DNA of 64,000 bases from the NCBI RefSeq assembly GCF_022898935.1, contig NZ_JALIRP010000010.1:62001-126000 (forward strand), given 5' to 3'. A program made the translations under genes and the position numbers. Origin of the DNA: Paenibacillus mangrovi. GTDB lineage: Bacteria > Bacillota > Bacilli > Paenibacillales > Paenibacillaceae. The notes under the pieces are model-generated. The model saw nothing but the letters and a program-made list of their open reading frames with translations, searched no databases and was not told the origin of the DNA. Below, one piece after another: positions 9,254 to 18,503 of the stretch. Position 1 is the first letter of the stretch, and every line of letters starts with the position of its first letter.

Positions 9254-11119
9254 TTAGGATGAAATGGATGATTGCATATTCTTTAAAATGTATTCCAGCT
9301 GCTGCTCGCCATCGGATTTGAATCGAGGCATAGCTGCCCGAATTCGCTCTTCATAACTTGCAGGCAAACGGCACAGTTGATCGAAAAGAAAAGGCTCGAT
9401 TTCGTGACACTCTGTATTCCGCTCGTCCTCCAGCGCTCGAACAAGAGCTTCATGCAGCTGATCTCCCGCTACGCCTGCACGAACCAGTCCCATCACTGCC
9501 AAATTCGCGAAACGATTGCGGAATTCCGGTGAATTCTTCAGCTTGTCTAGCAAATAAGAAGCAGCCTCCGCATGTCCAGGGCGTGCAAATGCGCTAACCA
9601 GCGCCATGTGATCCAGCTCGATAAAATGGTCAAGCCACCTTGGATCCCAGTTTGCGGTGATCTCCTCCTGCGGCAGCATCTCCACATGGTAAGCATAGCT
9701 TTCTTTTTCTCCGTAGGTCCATACCTGCCTGAATGCCTGGTATCTCCGAGAAACGACCATATCCTCCATCGTATCCAGAAGCTGTTTACAGTAATTAGCG
9801 CTGCGGCTCAGGGCCGAAACATGCACTCGGTCCTTGAGAATTCTGGCATACTCCTCGTATAGCCGCTCAGGGGACAATATAGGCTGCGCTTTAATGAATA
9901 TCTCGCGAGCATAAGAGTTAGTACCGGCATAATGCTTCAGATCCATCTCTATAGCAGCCTCAGCAAGCTGCAGCCCCTCTTCGGAGCCGGTATTTCTAAT
10001 ATAGTTCATCGCTTCATTCGCCAAAAATACCCAGCCGAGTTTAAACATATACAGCTTGTAATGCCGCAGAACCTCCAAATACAGCGCCTCCAGCTCAAGG
10101 CTCTTTTTCTGATGAAGCGACCAGAGGTAACGTTTGGCTTTCGTCCAGATTTCCTCCACCTTTTGCTTCTCATCGATATGCGCATGCACAGAATGCAAAA
10201 GTTCTGAGAAATCCCTTATGAGCCATTCGTTCAGCCGTTCCGACTGGCATCGAGCTAACGATGGATTCACCAGATCACAATCTTTGCCTTGAGAAGCCTC
10301 ATAGAGGCGTTCTGCAGCTCTTTGAGAGCCGGTGTCCGCGAGCGCATGGTATGCAGCTTCACGAATTCCTTTTTTCTTGTCTCGGCTGAAGTCCAGCAGC
10401 GCTTGCTCGTATTCAGGATGTCCAGCGAGCAGACGGATGGCTGTTGTGCGCACCTCATCCGAACCCGACACGGAAGCTTCATGAACTATACCGAACACAC
10501 CTGGATCGCCGCTTCGCGCTATGACGGTCAGCTTGCGGGATTCCAGCTTACCTCCCTTGGGATCAAAGCTTTCCAGCAGATGAGGTACGATCTCCGGCCC
10601 ATACGAAGGCAATATATCTGTCATGGCGAGCTCCGCAATTTCAACATAAGGATCATTAAGAGCTTCTATGGCAAACGGCAAAAGGCGCAGATCCCGGAAT
10701 ACTCCTTCATGGTAAGCTTCCAGAATCACTTCATGACGTCCACCGCCGCGCGTCGTCAGCGCGGTCCGAACCGCAGATAGCTTGCGGTAAGAAAGCCGCG
10801 TTGGAAGCAAGACTGATTTGCTTGTAAATGGAGCTGTCTGCCCGTCTGCCGCTGCTTTTCCTTGGGTATTCAGTACCGACTGCAGAAGCAGGTTCACATC
10901 CTGAAGCAACCGGGCAGAATCCGCTCCATTCCCGGAACCCGGGCCGATCAAAGCTTCAACCCCTTCGCCAAGCTTTTTAAATACCGGCGCCCGTTCACCA
11001 AGCTGTTGGAATGTAGGAAGCAGCCGTTTAAGCCTGTAGTCCCCAGCAGCCAAATCACTCCCTGCGATATATAGTCGTCTGATTTCTTCATTCAGTTCCA
11101 TCAGCAATGCTTGACTCAT
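9254..11119 (-). CDS. Helical (HEAT-like) repeat protein of the MoxR-VWA cassette
   Basis: I place the start at ATG 11119, 9 bp after AGGAG. A TTG 18 bp upstream lies inside the ribosome site and is rejected. This gives 621 residues. Residues about 115-290 form successive helix pairs of HEAT type (motifs such as DPYVEIAELAMTDIL and SDEVRTTAIRLLAGH). The remainder is also strongly helical, with aromatic-rich pairs that could be TPR-like. There is no catalytic motif, signal peptide or membrane segment. It is likely a scaffold holding substrates or the other cassette proteins. It lies between the SWIM gene (27 bp upstream) and the MoxR gene (15 bp downstream). I do not recognise a named family. 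Confidence 0.75.
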   Translation of the reverse strand: MSQALLMELNEEIRRLYIAGSDLAAGDYRLKRLLPTFQQLGERAPVFKKLGEGVEALIGPGSGNGADSARLLQDVNLLLQSVLNTQGKAAADGQTAPFTSKSVLLPTRLSYRKLSAVRTALTTRGGGRHEVILEAYHEGVFRDLRLLPFAIEALNDPYVEIAELAMTDILPSYGPEIVPHLLESFDPKGGKLESRKLTVIARSGDPGVFGIVHEASVSGSDEVRTTAIRLLAGHPEYEQALLDFSRDKKKGIREAAYHALADTGSQRAAERLYEASQGKDCDLVNPSLARCQSERLNEWLIRDFSELLHSVHAHIDEKQKVEEIWTKAKRYLWSLHQKKSLELEALYLEVLRHYKLYMFKLGWVFLANEAMNYIRNTGSEEGLQLAEAAIEMDLKHYAGTNSYAREIFIKAQPILSPERLYEEYARILKDRVHVSALSRSANYCKQLLDTMEDMVVSRRYQAFRQVWTYGEKESYAYHVEMLPQEEITANWDPRWLDHFIELDHMALVSAFARPGHAEAASYLLDKLKNSPEFRNRFANLAVMGLVRAGVAGDQLHEALVRALEDERNTECHEIEPFLFDQLCRLPASYEERIRAAMPRFKSDGEQQLEYILKNMQSSISS

Positions 11120-11146
11120 TGTGCGTGTCTCCTCCAATTCTGCAAG

Positions 11147-12580
11147 CTAATATAGCAAGCGGATAATTTCATGTTTATTAACGATACTCAGCGGCTGCGC
11201 GCGCAGTTGTCCGCTTTGAGGCTGATGATCAAACAAGACAAGCATGGCTATGTCCTTCAAGCTGTCTTCTGGCAAATATTTAACTAGCTGAACTGTAGTG
11301 TCCCCGATCACATCCTGCAGCCCGAGTGTATCTCCGCCCGCATCAGCGATGAACAACCGGCCTTCTTCGTCCGTAACCACCTTATCCACATGCAGCAGCA
11401 TTACGGGATTGGGGTCGCCCAGCGGATTTTTAAGCTGGTTCTTTACTTTTTTAATTGCTTCGATATAAGAACCTGCAGCATATTGCCGTATTTGGGCGAT
11501 ATCCTGCTCTTCGAGCGGCCTTGAAGTAAAGGACTCATAGCGCACACGACGGTTCATATCACCTGGATAACGGTAGAGAGCCGGAACACGGGCCACCTCA
11601 AAAAAGCTGTCTTCTTCACGCATCAGCTTCGCTGCTTTGTATGGCCGGTACTGTACCGTACTGTGAATCTCACCACTGTCCATTTGCATCCAATAACCGT
11701 TATCGACGAACTCCAGGCGCGAGGCATCATCATAGCTGAGGAAGGATAACTGGATCAATTCAGCCTCTGGGCTGACCAGCCTTGCTTCCTTAAGTTCCGA
11801 GAGCTGCCATGCATGACCCAGCCATTCTTCTATCGTAGATTCATGGTCCAGCGCCAGTTCGGGATCCTCAAGCTTCGCATTCAAATGTGCACGACCTTTT
11901 TTAATAAAAGCATGTATAACGGCAAACTGTTCCGCTGCAAAGCTGTATGTATATTCCGGATTTCCTCCTGCAGACAAGATCATATGAAGCTTGCGCAGCT
12001 GGATCTGGGCTCCGTTCAAATAGAAGCTTCCCATTTGCTTGACATGTTCCTGAATGATTTTGAGCTCTTTGGCATCCAATGTTCCGAGTCCGCGGCGTAT
12101 CAGGGAAAAGGTCAGCTTTTCGAGCACATCCAGTCCTTGGAGCTGAGCCATGATCTTTTTCTTAAGCGCTGATTTATTCACTTTCTTCGTCTTCGGAGCC
12201 GTTCCTTCGGCTGCTTCTTTCGCCTTCTTCTCTTCCCGTTTTTCGGCCTTCTCACGTTTGGCTGCCAGCTCATCCGGCACCACCTCTGTGGAGAAAGGCT
12301 TGCCATCCGAATAGGCATACAGCAAACCAAGTACGTGCTTGCATGGAATTTGCCGGCTAGGGCAACTGCAGCGCATCACCGGCTTATCCGGAAACACAAA
12401 ATCCGCTGAAGGTGTATATGGCGTCTTTCCACTGCCTGCGCAGATCCCAAAAAGCACTAGCTCATCTTCTGACTGGTGAAATGCCGTAAACTTTCCTTTT
12501 TTGATAAGATCATGGCCATTTTTTATCGCAGCACTGTTCGGTGCCAATGAATCAATCCAAGTCTCCGTAATTTCAACCAA
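11147..12580 (-). CDS. SWIM zinc-finger protein (YehQ-like)
   Basis: 477 residues, first gene of the five-gene operon. The start is TTG 12580, 7 bp after AGGAGGG; no better-placed ATG exists. The SWIM motif CxCx6CxH is complete (Cys71, Cys73, Cys80, His82) and is followed by VLGLLYAY. SWIM domains bind zinc and mediate DNA or protein binding. A Lys/Glu/Ala-rich charged coil lies at about 105-145. The C-terminal two thirds is mixed alpha/beta without a recognised domain. Pairing with MoxR and VWA genes mirrors E. coli yehQ. It could be the substrate-recognition or DNA-contacting component; that is inference. Confidence 0.82.
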   Translation of the reverse strand: MVEITETWIDSLAPNSAAIKNGHDLIKKGKFTAFHQSEDELVLFGICAGSGKTPYTPSADFVFPDKPVMRCSCPSRQIPCKHVLGLLYAYSDGKPFSTEVVPDELAAKREKAEKREEKKAKEAAEGTAPKTKKVNKSALKKKIMAQLQGLDVLEKLTFSLIRRGLGTLDAKELKIIQEHVKQMGSFYLNGAQIQLRKLHMILSAGGNPEYTYSFAAEQFAVIHAFIKKGRAHLNAKLEDPELALDHESTIEEWLGHAWQLSELKEARLVSPEAELIQLSFLSYDDASRLEFVDNGYWMQMDSGEIHSTVQYRPYKAAKLMREEDSFFEVARVPALYRYPGDMNRRVRYESFTSRPLEEQDIAQIRQYAAGSYIEAIKKVKNQLKNPLGDPNPVMLLHVDKVVTDEEGRLFIADAGGDTLGLQDVIGDTTVQLVKYLPEDSLKDIAMLVLFDHQPQSGQLRAQPLSIVNKHEIIRLLY

Positions 12581-12807
12581 ACCAATTCCCTCCTGCTTCG
12601 GTTAGTAATGCAGTACAACCAAGATTATGATATTAACCCTATTAGATAAATTGAACTAAAAAATAGGTAATTATCTTTTTGATAACAAGTGAATTAAACT
12701 TTATTTCAATTTATATAGGTAAATCATACCTAATAATTGAATATGACCCTACCCTCTTAAGACCTATTTAAGAACACACATTCTTATTTCCAAAAAGTAG
12801 GAAAATA

Positions 12808-12856
12808 ATAAAAAACAGATCAATCCTGGTGTTTTACACCAAAATCAATCTGTTAT
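12808..12856 (-). terminator. Terminator of the nucleotidyltransferase operon
   Basis: Nineteen-bp arms (12814-12832 and 12838-12856) pair with G-U wobble only when read on the minus strand, and a T-rich run follows. It ends the unit 14353-12997. The rest of the 416-bp gap 12581-12996 is AT-rich. It must hold the promoter of the SWIM operon and shows repeated TAGGTA-type elements (see findings). Confidence 0.75.
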
Positions 12857-12996
12857 TAGTTTATATCATAAAATAAATAGGGTATTATCTACCATTTATT
12901 CAATTGGCGAAGCCGGTTACTCTACGTACTTATGAAAGACATGTTACCCATGATGAAACATGAGAAAAATACCGTAGCGCTCAATTACTTGTCTTA

Positions 12997-13302
12997 CTAC
13001 ATTTCAGCTCTTTCTTTAACTGTATTAAACATTTGATAGTAACCATCATTCACTTCCACAGCAATCGCATCATCCGTGCTCATCCCAGGAATTGAGTACA
13101 GCTTCGTCTCCTCAGCAAATCTGTTGGAGTAAATTCCATGTCCAATTATACTTTCATCAGTAATAAGAGATTCTACTCTGCCTATTTCCCGATCAATTTG
13201 CGTTACTTTGTTATCTGTCAACCGGTAAAATGCATCGTTCCAATGCACAAACTCATATGCCCAGGAATGCGATAAGACGTAATCAATTGCGAAAAGTTGC
13301 AT
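12997..13302 (-). CDS. Small hypothetical protein, possibly a fragment of a larger gene
   Basis: 101 residues. The ATG lies inside the 3' end of the nucleotidyltransferase gene (20-bp overlap) and has no visible ribosome site. The stretch containing IGRVESLITDESI...GTKLYSIPGMSTDDAIAVEV resembles a short domain common at the C-terminus of Firmicute membrane or exported proteins. Here nothing precedes it, and there is no signal peptide or membrane segment. It may be expressed by coupling to the upstream gene, or be the remnant of a longer gene that lost its 5' end. Function unknown. Confidence 0.45.
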   Translation of the reverse strand: MQLFAIDYVLSHSWAYEFVHWNDAFYRLTDNKVTQIDREIGRVESLITDESIIGHGIYSNRFAEETKLYSIPGMSTDDAIAVEVNDGYYQMFNTVKERAEM

Positions 13303-14353
13303 GACCGCTGGATTGGTCTGTGATATCCGGATTTGCTAGCATTATCTTTTCTGCAATCTTCCATAATTCAGGCATAAAACGGATGACCTCCTGACTGCGG
13401 AGGACAAGCTCCCCAGACGTATGGATTCCCAAATCTGCCAGCAACGCATGGAAAGCAGGTTCGAGCGAATGCTGCATTTCCGTCGATGCGTCAACGGCTA
13501 AGATCTGATGACATCTTGCGTACGTAGCTACAATCCAAAACACCGCTTCACGGTGATTTCCTGCATGAATGAGTTCCCTACTGCCGTCAATGGCAATTGA
13601 ACGTGCTTCAGGAGTAATGTCGGAGCTGAAAAAAAACGGCGTTCGAGCCGCGGAAGCTGCCGCATCAAAGGTCCGTTCGAGTCCCTCCAGATGATGCTCC
13701 ACTTGATCCGCCGTCCAATCTCCACATCCCAATAAAGTAAGCAACTGTGGATAAACCTCATCTAAACCATATTCCGTCAAAACTTTGCGTGCCGCCAAAT
13801 ATCTGAGTCTTACTGTCGGATTCCGAAGAGCTGCAACCAGGATGACATGTGTCATTACTCCTGTCGGAAACAACCACGCTGTTGCCTGCTCATATAAGGG
13901 GGCAGCGGGATCCAGTGAACGCAGTCCGGTTACAATCCGGTTTCGGGCCTCTTCACACCGCAGCTGCACCCATTTTTTCTCTGCAAAATGCTCTGAGACC
14001 TGCTTTTGCAGCAGGCTTAGGCGCCCTGTTGGATCATCGATTAACGTATTAACACGGAAGCTTCCTGCAAGGTGATAGGATCGTAAAACATCTTCAACCG
14101 ATTCGAGCTGCTGAGAAGCTAAATAAGTAATCTCAATTAATGTATCCCTGAACCGGATTTTCCCCGGCTTTGCCGGAGCCTTCTCCCCCTCTCTTACGAC
14201 AACGACGTCAATGTCGGAACCTACAGGCAGCATGTCCAGATCAGACCGTCCAACAGTCGAACCGCTAAAATAGGCGCCCAGATATCCTTCTTCCTTTTGA
14301 GCATAGGTTTGAACCCATATTACCGCATTTTGCCGTGCCAATCCGATTTTCAT
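13283..14353 (-). CDS. Nucleotidyltransferase-domain protein
   Basis: 356 residues, ATG 14353 behind GGGAGG. The N-terminus carries a nucleotidyltransferase signature: GST (31-33), then GSDIDVVVV (45-53) with the metal-binding pair Asp47 and Asp49. The third acidic residue is probably Glu in LIEITYL (about 72-78). The rest is helical, with no kinase or HEPN signature I can name. It resembles aminoglycoside or kanamycin nucleotidyltransferase-like families, but the substrate is not predictable. A 357-bp gap upstream (14354-14710) holds the murK terminator and nothing else I recognise. Confidence 0.72.
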   Translation of the reverse strand: MKIGLARQNAVIWVQTYAQKEEGYLGAYFSGSTVGRSDLDMLPVGSDIDVVVVREGEKAPAKPGKIRFRDTLIEITYLASQQLESVEDVLRSYHLAGSFRVNTLIDDPTGRLSLLQKQVSEHFAEKKWVQLRCEEARNRIVTGLRSLDPAAPLYEQATAWLFPTGVMTHVILVAALRNPTVRLRYLAARKVLTEYGLDEVYPQLLTLLGCGDWTADQVEHHLEGLERTFDAAASAARTPFFFSSDITPEARSIAIDGSRELIHAGNHREAVFWIVATYARCHQILAVDASTEMQHSLEPAFHALLADLGIHTSGELVLRSQEVIRFMPELWKIAEKIMLANPDITDQSSGHATFRN

Positions 14354-14635
14354 AAAACAGACAACCTCCCGCCAATTTGAGGTTCATATAAACATAGTTT
14401 TCTATGAGCATATGTCAGGGAAATGCCGATTATTTCTCGGGTAATCGCAGAATATCTATGATTTCGACGTTTTTTTACCATGATGAACGCAATCTAGGTA
14501 CTCCCTGGGGTAATTTCCAAGCTGTATAGTAAAGATATCATTTTCCAGAAGAACAAAGGTTAATCACATGAAGATTAGCTGAAAGGGCTGCCTATCGGTC
14601 TTACGATCGAGCTGTTATCTCCCCGTTAATAATGG

Positions 14636-14670
14636 CAAAAAGCAGCTCTCCTAAAAATGGAAAGCTGCTC
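14636..14670 (-). terminator. Terminator of the peptidoglycan-recycling operon
   Basis: Stem AGCAGCTtTCC / GGAgAGCTGCT followed by TTTTT on the minus strand, 40 bp past the murK stop. It marks the end of the murQ-to-murK operon. Confidence 0.85.
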
Positions 14671-14710
14671 CTATTTGCAATGTTCACATTCTCATACCGC
14701 CGCTGCCCTT

Positions 14711-15628
14711 TTAATTGGATTGCAATTGTCTTAAAGCCATAAACACAGCTCCCATGGATGCATCACTCTTCGGCGTAATGCATTCCATCGCGGGATAGTG
14801 TTCACGGAGTTTCTCCTGGAATATGGTCCGTACAAACGTATTTTTGAGCAATACACTGCCGGCCACGGCCAGACTGTCCTCCTGAAGCGAAAGAGCTTCC
14901 GCCACCGGAATCACCAGCTGAAGCAGGGAAGACGCGCTCTTCTCCGCAATGCCCAGCGCTGCCGGATCTCCGGCTGCACAGGCTTCCGAAAGGACTGGCG
15001 CCAGCGCGGCAATGTCTTTTTTATTCGTACGTTTATCGTATACAAAGCCGATAATTTCCTGGATCGAATTGATTTGAAGCTCCTTGTATACGAGCCCGGT
15101 GATGACCGTTTCTGGTATACGGCCGTCATGGGCCTGCACCACAGCAGACAACAGATCGCGTCCGATTGCATACCCGCTTCCTTCATCATCAATCAGGTGA
15201 CCGTACCCTCCCGAACGATGGGTCTTTCCGGCCTTATTTTTGCCAAGTCCGATCGACCCGGTGCCTGCAATTAGGATCATGCCATACTCTCTCTGGTGGG
15301 CTCCGTACATTGCCGTCTCATGATCACCCGTAATTTGGAGACCGCCCTGATAGCCACTGCTTCTGATCTGGTCCGTCAGCCGGCTCACTACGCTGGGATT
15401 GCTGACGCCAGCGGCGCCGACGCACATTTGCAAGCAATGCTCTATCCCGCCACATGCATCTCCGATGAGTTCCACGATTTCTTTCAAACTTGCAGCGACG
15501 CTTTCCTCATCCTGCCCGTTATAATTGATGGCTCCGGAGGTAAAGGTCTTTACCACCATACCATGCTCATCCGCTAGCGTTACCGCTGTTTTGGTACCAC
15601 CGCCGTCTAAACCGGCTACAAATCTCAT
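14711..15628 (-). CDS. murK: N-acetylmuramic acid / N-acetylglucosamine kinase (BadF/BadG family)
   Basis: 305 residues from ATG 15628; an in-frame GTG at 15637 is only 2 bp from its GAGGAA and is less likely. AGLDGGGTKTAV at the N-terminus is the phosphate-1 loop of the ASKHA kinases, and LIAGTGSIGLG is the phosphate-2 loop. DDEGSGYAIGRDLL is typical of BadF/BadG-type GlcNAc kinases and of Clostridium MurK. As last gene of an operon with murQ, nagZ and namZ, it should phosphorylate the GlcNAc and MurNAc released in the cytoplasm, giving MurNAc-6-P for MurQ and GlcNAc-6-P. This kinase is needed because import here is by ABC transporter, not PTS. The choice of MurK over GlcNAc-only kinase rests on context. 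Confidence 0.82.
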   Translation of the reverse strand: MRFVAGLDGGGTKTAVTLADEHGMVVKTFTSGAINYNGQDEESVAASLKEIVELIGDACGGIEHCLQMCVGAAGVSNPSVVSRLTDQIRSSGYQGGLQITGDHETAMYGAHQREYGMILIAGTGSIGLGKNKAGKTHRSGGYGHLIDDEGSGYAIGRDLLSAVVQAHDGRIPETVITGLVYKELQINSIQEIIGFVYDKRTNKKDIAALAPVLSEACAAGDPAALGIAEKSASSLLQLVIPVAEALSLQEDSLAVAGSVLLKNTFVRTIFQEKLREHYPAMECITPKSDASMGAVFMALRQLQSN

Positions 15629-15671
15629 TGCTGTCACTTCCTCACTTCATTAACTTCAGGAATCCATTATT

Positions 15672-17225
15672 TTATTGTCGGAGACTGAGCTTACCTGTCG
15701 GCTCCGTTGCTCCGCTCAGAATACGGATCACAGACTGGATCGCCATCTTGGTATATTCGAATGCAAGCAGACCACAAACCTCACCCTCCAGCATTTCCAG
15801 GTCATAAGGCTTGCCGAGAGCAATCGCTGTAACCTGATGCCCCGCACGGGATAACCGGTGTACGAGTTCTAGCTGTCCCGTGTGATCGCAGCCGTTGTAC
15901 ATCCCAACAACAACTTTGGAGTAGCCCCGTACTTTTGCTAAAATATCGTTCAGCTGCTGCTCATCCGGATTGATATCTGTCATCAGATATGAAACTCCGA
16001 GCGCCTCCCCTGTTTCCACTGGGAAAGAGAGCTCCGTCCCGATTTGGCTTGACGCCTGATCCGGACGGTAAGGGAGACTGCCAATGATAATCGTATCGGC
16101 TGCGTTCGGCTGAATAGGGTCCAGCTTGCCACCAACATGGCAAATGCTTTCCAAACTGATGGCTTCCGCTGCACGCTTGTTGACTGCATGTTCAGCAGCC
16201 GTCAGCTCTCCATCCGTCACTATACCGTATTTCGCTTTGTAAAACAGCACCTTTTCCACGGCTTCATCCACAATCTCGATTGGCAGTTCACCGGATTCGA
16301 CTGCCTGCTCAATCCGCTCTACCGCATCCATGATCAGCTGGCCGGAATGGCTGATGAACAGCAGGTGAACTCCCGCTTTAAGCGCTCCGACCGCTCCTTC
16401 AGCGGTACCGTAAAATTTTTGGATCGCGTTCATTTCCAGGCAATCCGAGATAACGAGGCCTTGATAGCCCATTTTATTTTTGAGCAGGTCCGTGATGATC
16501 GTTCTGGACATCGTTGCAGGAACCCCGTTTTTCTCAATAGAAGGGAACAGGATATGAGCGCTGGTTAGGGCTTCAGCACCGCTGTCGATGGCCGCCTGGA
16601 AAGGCTTCAGTTCCAGCTCGGCGAGCTCTTCAAGCGATTTGTCGATGGAAGGTAGTCCAAGATGGGAGTCCACCGCCGTATCCCCGTGACCCGGAAAATG
16701 CTTGATCGCGGCCAGGACGCCGCCTTCCTGAAGACCTCGCATCATTTGCAGACCGTATTCAGTCACAACCTCTGCCGTATCCCCGTATGAACGCACGTTA
16801 ATAACCGGATTTTTCTTGTTATTGTTGATGTCCAGCACAGGAGCCAGATTAAAATTGATTCCAAGCGCCCGCATTTCACGTGCCGTAATCCGGCCTGCCG
16901 CATAAGCGTTCTCCGGTCGTCCCGTAGAAGCAATAGCCATTGCTCCGGATACGTTGACTGCATCCTTAGGCAGACGTGTCACACGACCGCCTTCCTGATC
17001 GATGGAGATCAGCGCCGGATGGCCTGTGTGCTCCGTAATCTTCTTCTGAAGCTTCGAGCACAGGTCTTTCACCTGCTCCTTATCCTTCACGTTATGCGCG
17101 AACAAAATGATATTCCCAATTTTATAGTCGGCAATCAGACGATTCGTCTGTTCATCCAGATCTAGACCAGGTAAGCCCGCTACGATGAGCTGGCCGATTT
17201 TTTCTCTTAATGTTAGTTCTCTCAT
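15672..17225 (-). CDS. nagZ: Beta-N-acetylhexosaminidase NagZ (GH3), cytoplasmic form
   Basis: 517 residues. KHFPGHGDT (175-183) is the GlcNAc-binding GH3 signature. Asp186 and His188 in DSH are the positions of the Asp-His acid/base dyad of NagZ, and the nucleophile is Asp261 in SDCLEMNAI. A C-terminal alpha/beta domain follows the barrel, as in Bacillus NagZ. It removes terminal GlcNAc from muropeptides or GlcNAc-MurNAc. Unlike B. subtilis NagZ, it starts directly with MRELTLREKIGQ and has no signal peptide; the upstream gene ends only 50 bp away, so none is hidden. It should therefore act inside the cell. Confidence 0.95.
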   Translation of the reverse strand: MRELTLREKIGQLIVAGLPGLDLDEQTNRLIADYKIGNIILFAHNVKDKEQVKDLCSKLQKKITEHTGHPALISIDQEGGRVTRLPKDAVNVSGAMAIASTGRPENAYAAGRITAREMRALGINFNLAPVLDINNNKKNPVINVRSYGDTAEVVTEYGLQMMRGLQEGGVLAAIKHFPGHGDTAVDSHLGLPSIDKSLEELAELELKPFQAAIDSGAEALTSAHILFPSIEKNGVPATMSRTIITDLLKNKMGYQGLVISDCLEMNAIQKFYGTAEGAVGALKAGVHLLFISHSGQLIMDAVERIEQAVESGELPIEIVDEAVEKVLFYKAKYGIVTDGELTAAEHAVNKRAAEAISLESICHVGGKLDPIQPNAADTIIIGSLPYRPDQASSQIGTELSFPVETGEALGVSYLMTDINPDEQQLNDILAKVRGYSKVVVGMYNGCDHTGQLELVHRLSRAGHQVTAIALGKPYDLEMLEGEVCGLLAFEYTKMAIQSVIRILSGATEPTGKLSLRQ

Positions 17226-17275
17226 CAGGATATTCGGCTCCTTTTTCTCTAAAATTGAACGAAGTCCATTTTCGC

Positions 17276-18415
17276 TTAGTACAGATGATATTCGGATTTC
17301 AGCTTCGCAAACTCGCGGCTTTCTTCACGGAACTGCTCAAGCAGCGCAGGGACGTCAATATTTTCATCGCGGTACATTTTATCGCCGGCCAGCAGATCGA
17401 TAAAAGGTCTTGAATTCTCCTTCAACGGAGGGAGGAATGCAAACTCTTCATAGTTGTTTTTCAAGGTGAACAGCAGTCTGACCCCGGTCTCGAGCGGCTG
17501 TACTGTCCGATGATCCATGATATGGATTTGGACACCGCTGCACTGTTCTCCCTCAAACTTCGAGAAGGATGGCTTGAAGTATACCGGACGGAAAATAACC
17601 CCCGGCAGCTTCAGGCTGTTCATTTCAGCAGCAAGCTTCTCGGCATCCACGAAAGGAGCACCGATCATCTCGAACGGAGCCGTCGTCCCGCGGCCTTCGG
17701 ACATATTCGTTCCCTCGAATAAGCAGGTTCCCGGATATATCAGAGCCGTTTCAAACCGAGGCACCCCTAAAGAAGGCATGATCCACTGGCGTCCAGTTTC
17801 AGGGAACAGCATTTTACGATCCCAGCCTTGGCACCGGACAACATGAAGCTTAGCGTTCCAGCCTGTCTGCTCATTCGCCATCATCGCCACTTCGCCCGCT
17901 GTGAGCCCGTAACGAACGGCAAGCGGATAATTACCCACGAACGATTCATAGCCCGGTTTCAAAATATTTCCTTCCACCGTTACGCCATCCAGTGGGTTGA
18001 TCCGGTCGAGAATCACGATCTCTTTGCCCGCCTTCGCACAATCTTCGAGCGCATACAGCATCGTATAAATGAATGTATAGTAACGGGTGCCGACATCCTG
18101 TATATCATAGACGACCATATCCACTTCATCGAGCATTTCTTGGCTCAGACGTTTGGAATCCTTACGGTACAAACTGTACACAGGTACGCCGGTAATCGGA
18201 TCGGTATACGTTTCAACCATGGCTCCCGCTGCCTGATCCCCTCGCACGCCATGCTCCGGTGAAAAAAGCGCAGCTAGATGGAAGTTTTCATGCAAAATCT
18301 GAATCGTAGACACAAAATCCTTATTTAAACCGGTCGGTGAAGTGATCAGTCCGAGTTTCTTTCCCTTGAACAAATGCGCCGCTTCCATGATCGTATCAAT
18401 CCCGTTAAGAATCAT
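17276..18415 (-). CDS. namZ: Exo-beta-N-acetylmuramidase NamZ (DUF1343, GH171), no signal peptide
   Basis: 379 residues, ATG 18415 behind AGGAGG. Family motifs include LITSPTGLNKD, FSPEHGVRG, VYDIQDVGTRYYT, NEQTGW and LFEGTNMSEGRGTT, which identify the DUF1343/YbbC family. B. subtilis YbbC was shown to be an exo-acting N-acetylmuramidase that removes terminal MurNAc. It works as a pair with NagZ, whose gene is directly downstream. B. subtilis NamZ is secreted; this one starts with MILNGIDTIMEAA and has no signal peptide, so MurNAc release is predicted to be cytoplasmic. Confidence 0.93.
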   Translation of the reverse strand: MILNGIDTIMEAAHLFKGKKLGLITSPTGLNKDFVSTIQILHENFHLAALFSPEHGVRGDQAAGAMVETYTDPITGVPVYSLYRKDSKRLSQEMLDEVDMVVYDIQDVGTRYYTFIYTMLYALEDCAKAGKEIVILDRINPLDGVTVEGNILKPGYESFVGNYPLAVRYGLTAGEVAMMANEQTGWNAKLHVVRCQGWDRKMLFPETGRQWIMPSLGVPRFETALIYPGTCLFEGTNMSEGRGTTAPFEMIGAPFVDAEKLAAEMNSLKLPGVIFRPVYFKPSFSKFEGEQCSGVQIHIMDHRTVQPLETGVRLLFTLKNNYEEFAFLPPLKENSRPFIDLLAGDKMYRDENIDVPALLEQFREESREFAKLKSEYHLY

Positions 18416-18503
18416 CGCAGCTTCCTCCTAGAAAACGATTATTTTGAAAAAAATGACTGCCGCAATATTCATTGCTTGCAGTCATTTTAAAATTATTATT
18501 TAA

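Noticed and set aside
14560..14630. Possible mobile-element remnant between the nucleotidyltransferase and murK
   Set aside because: A slightly GC-richer stretch with small inverted repeats, but no terminal repeats, target duplication or coding trace.
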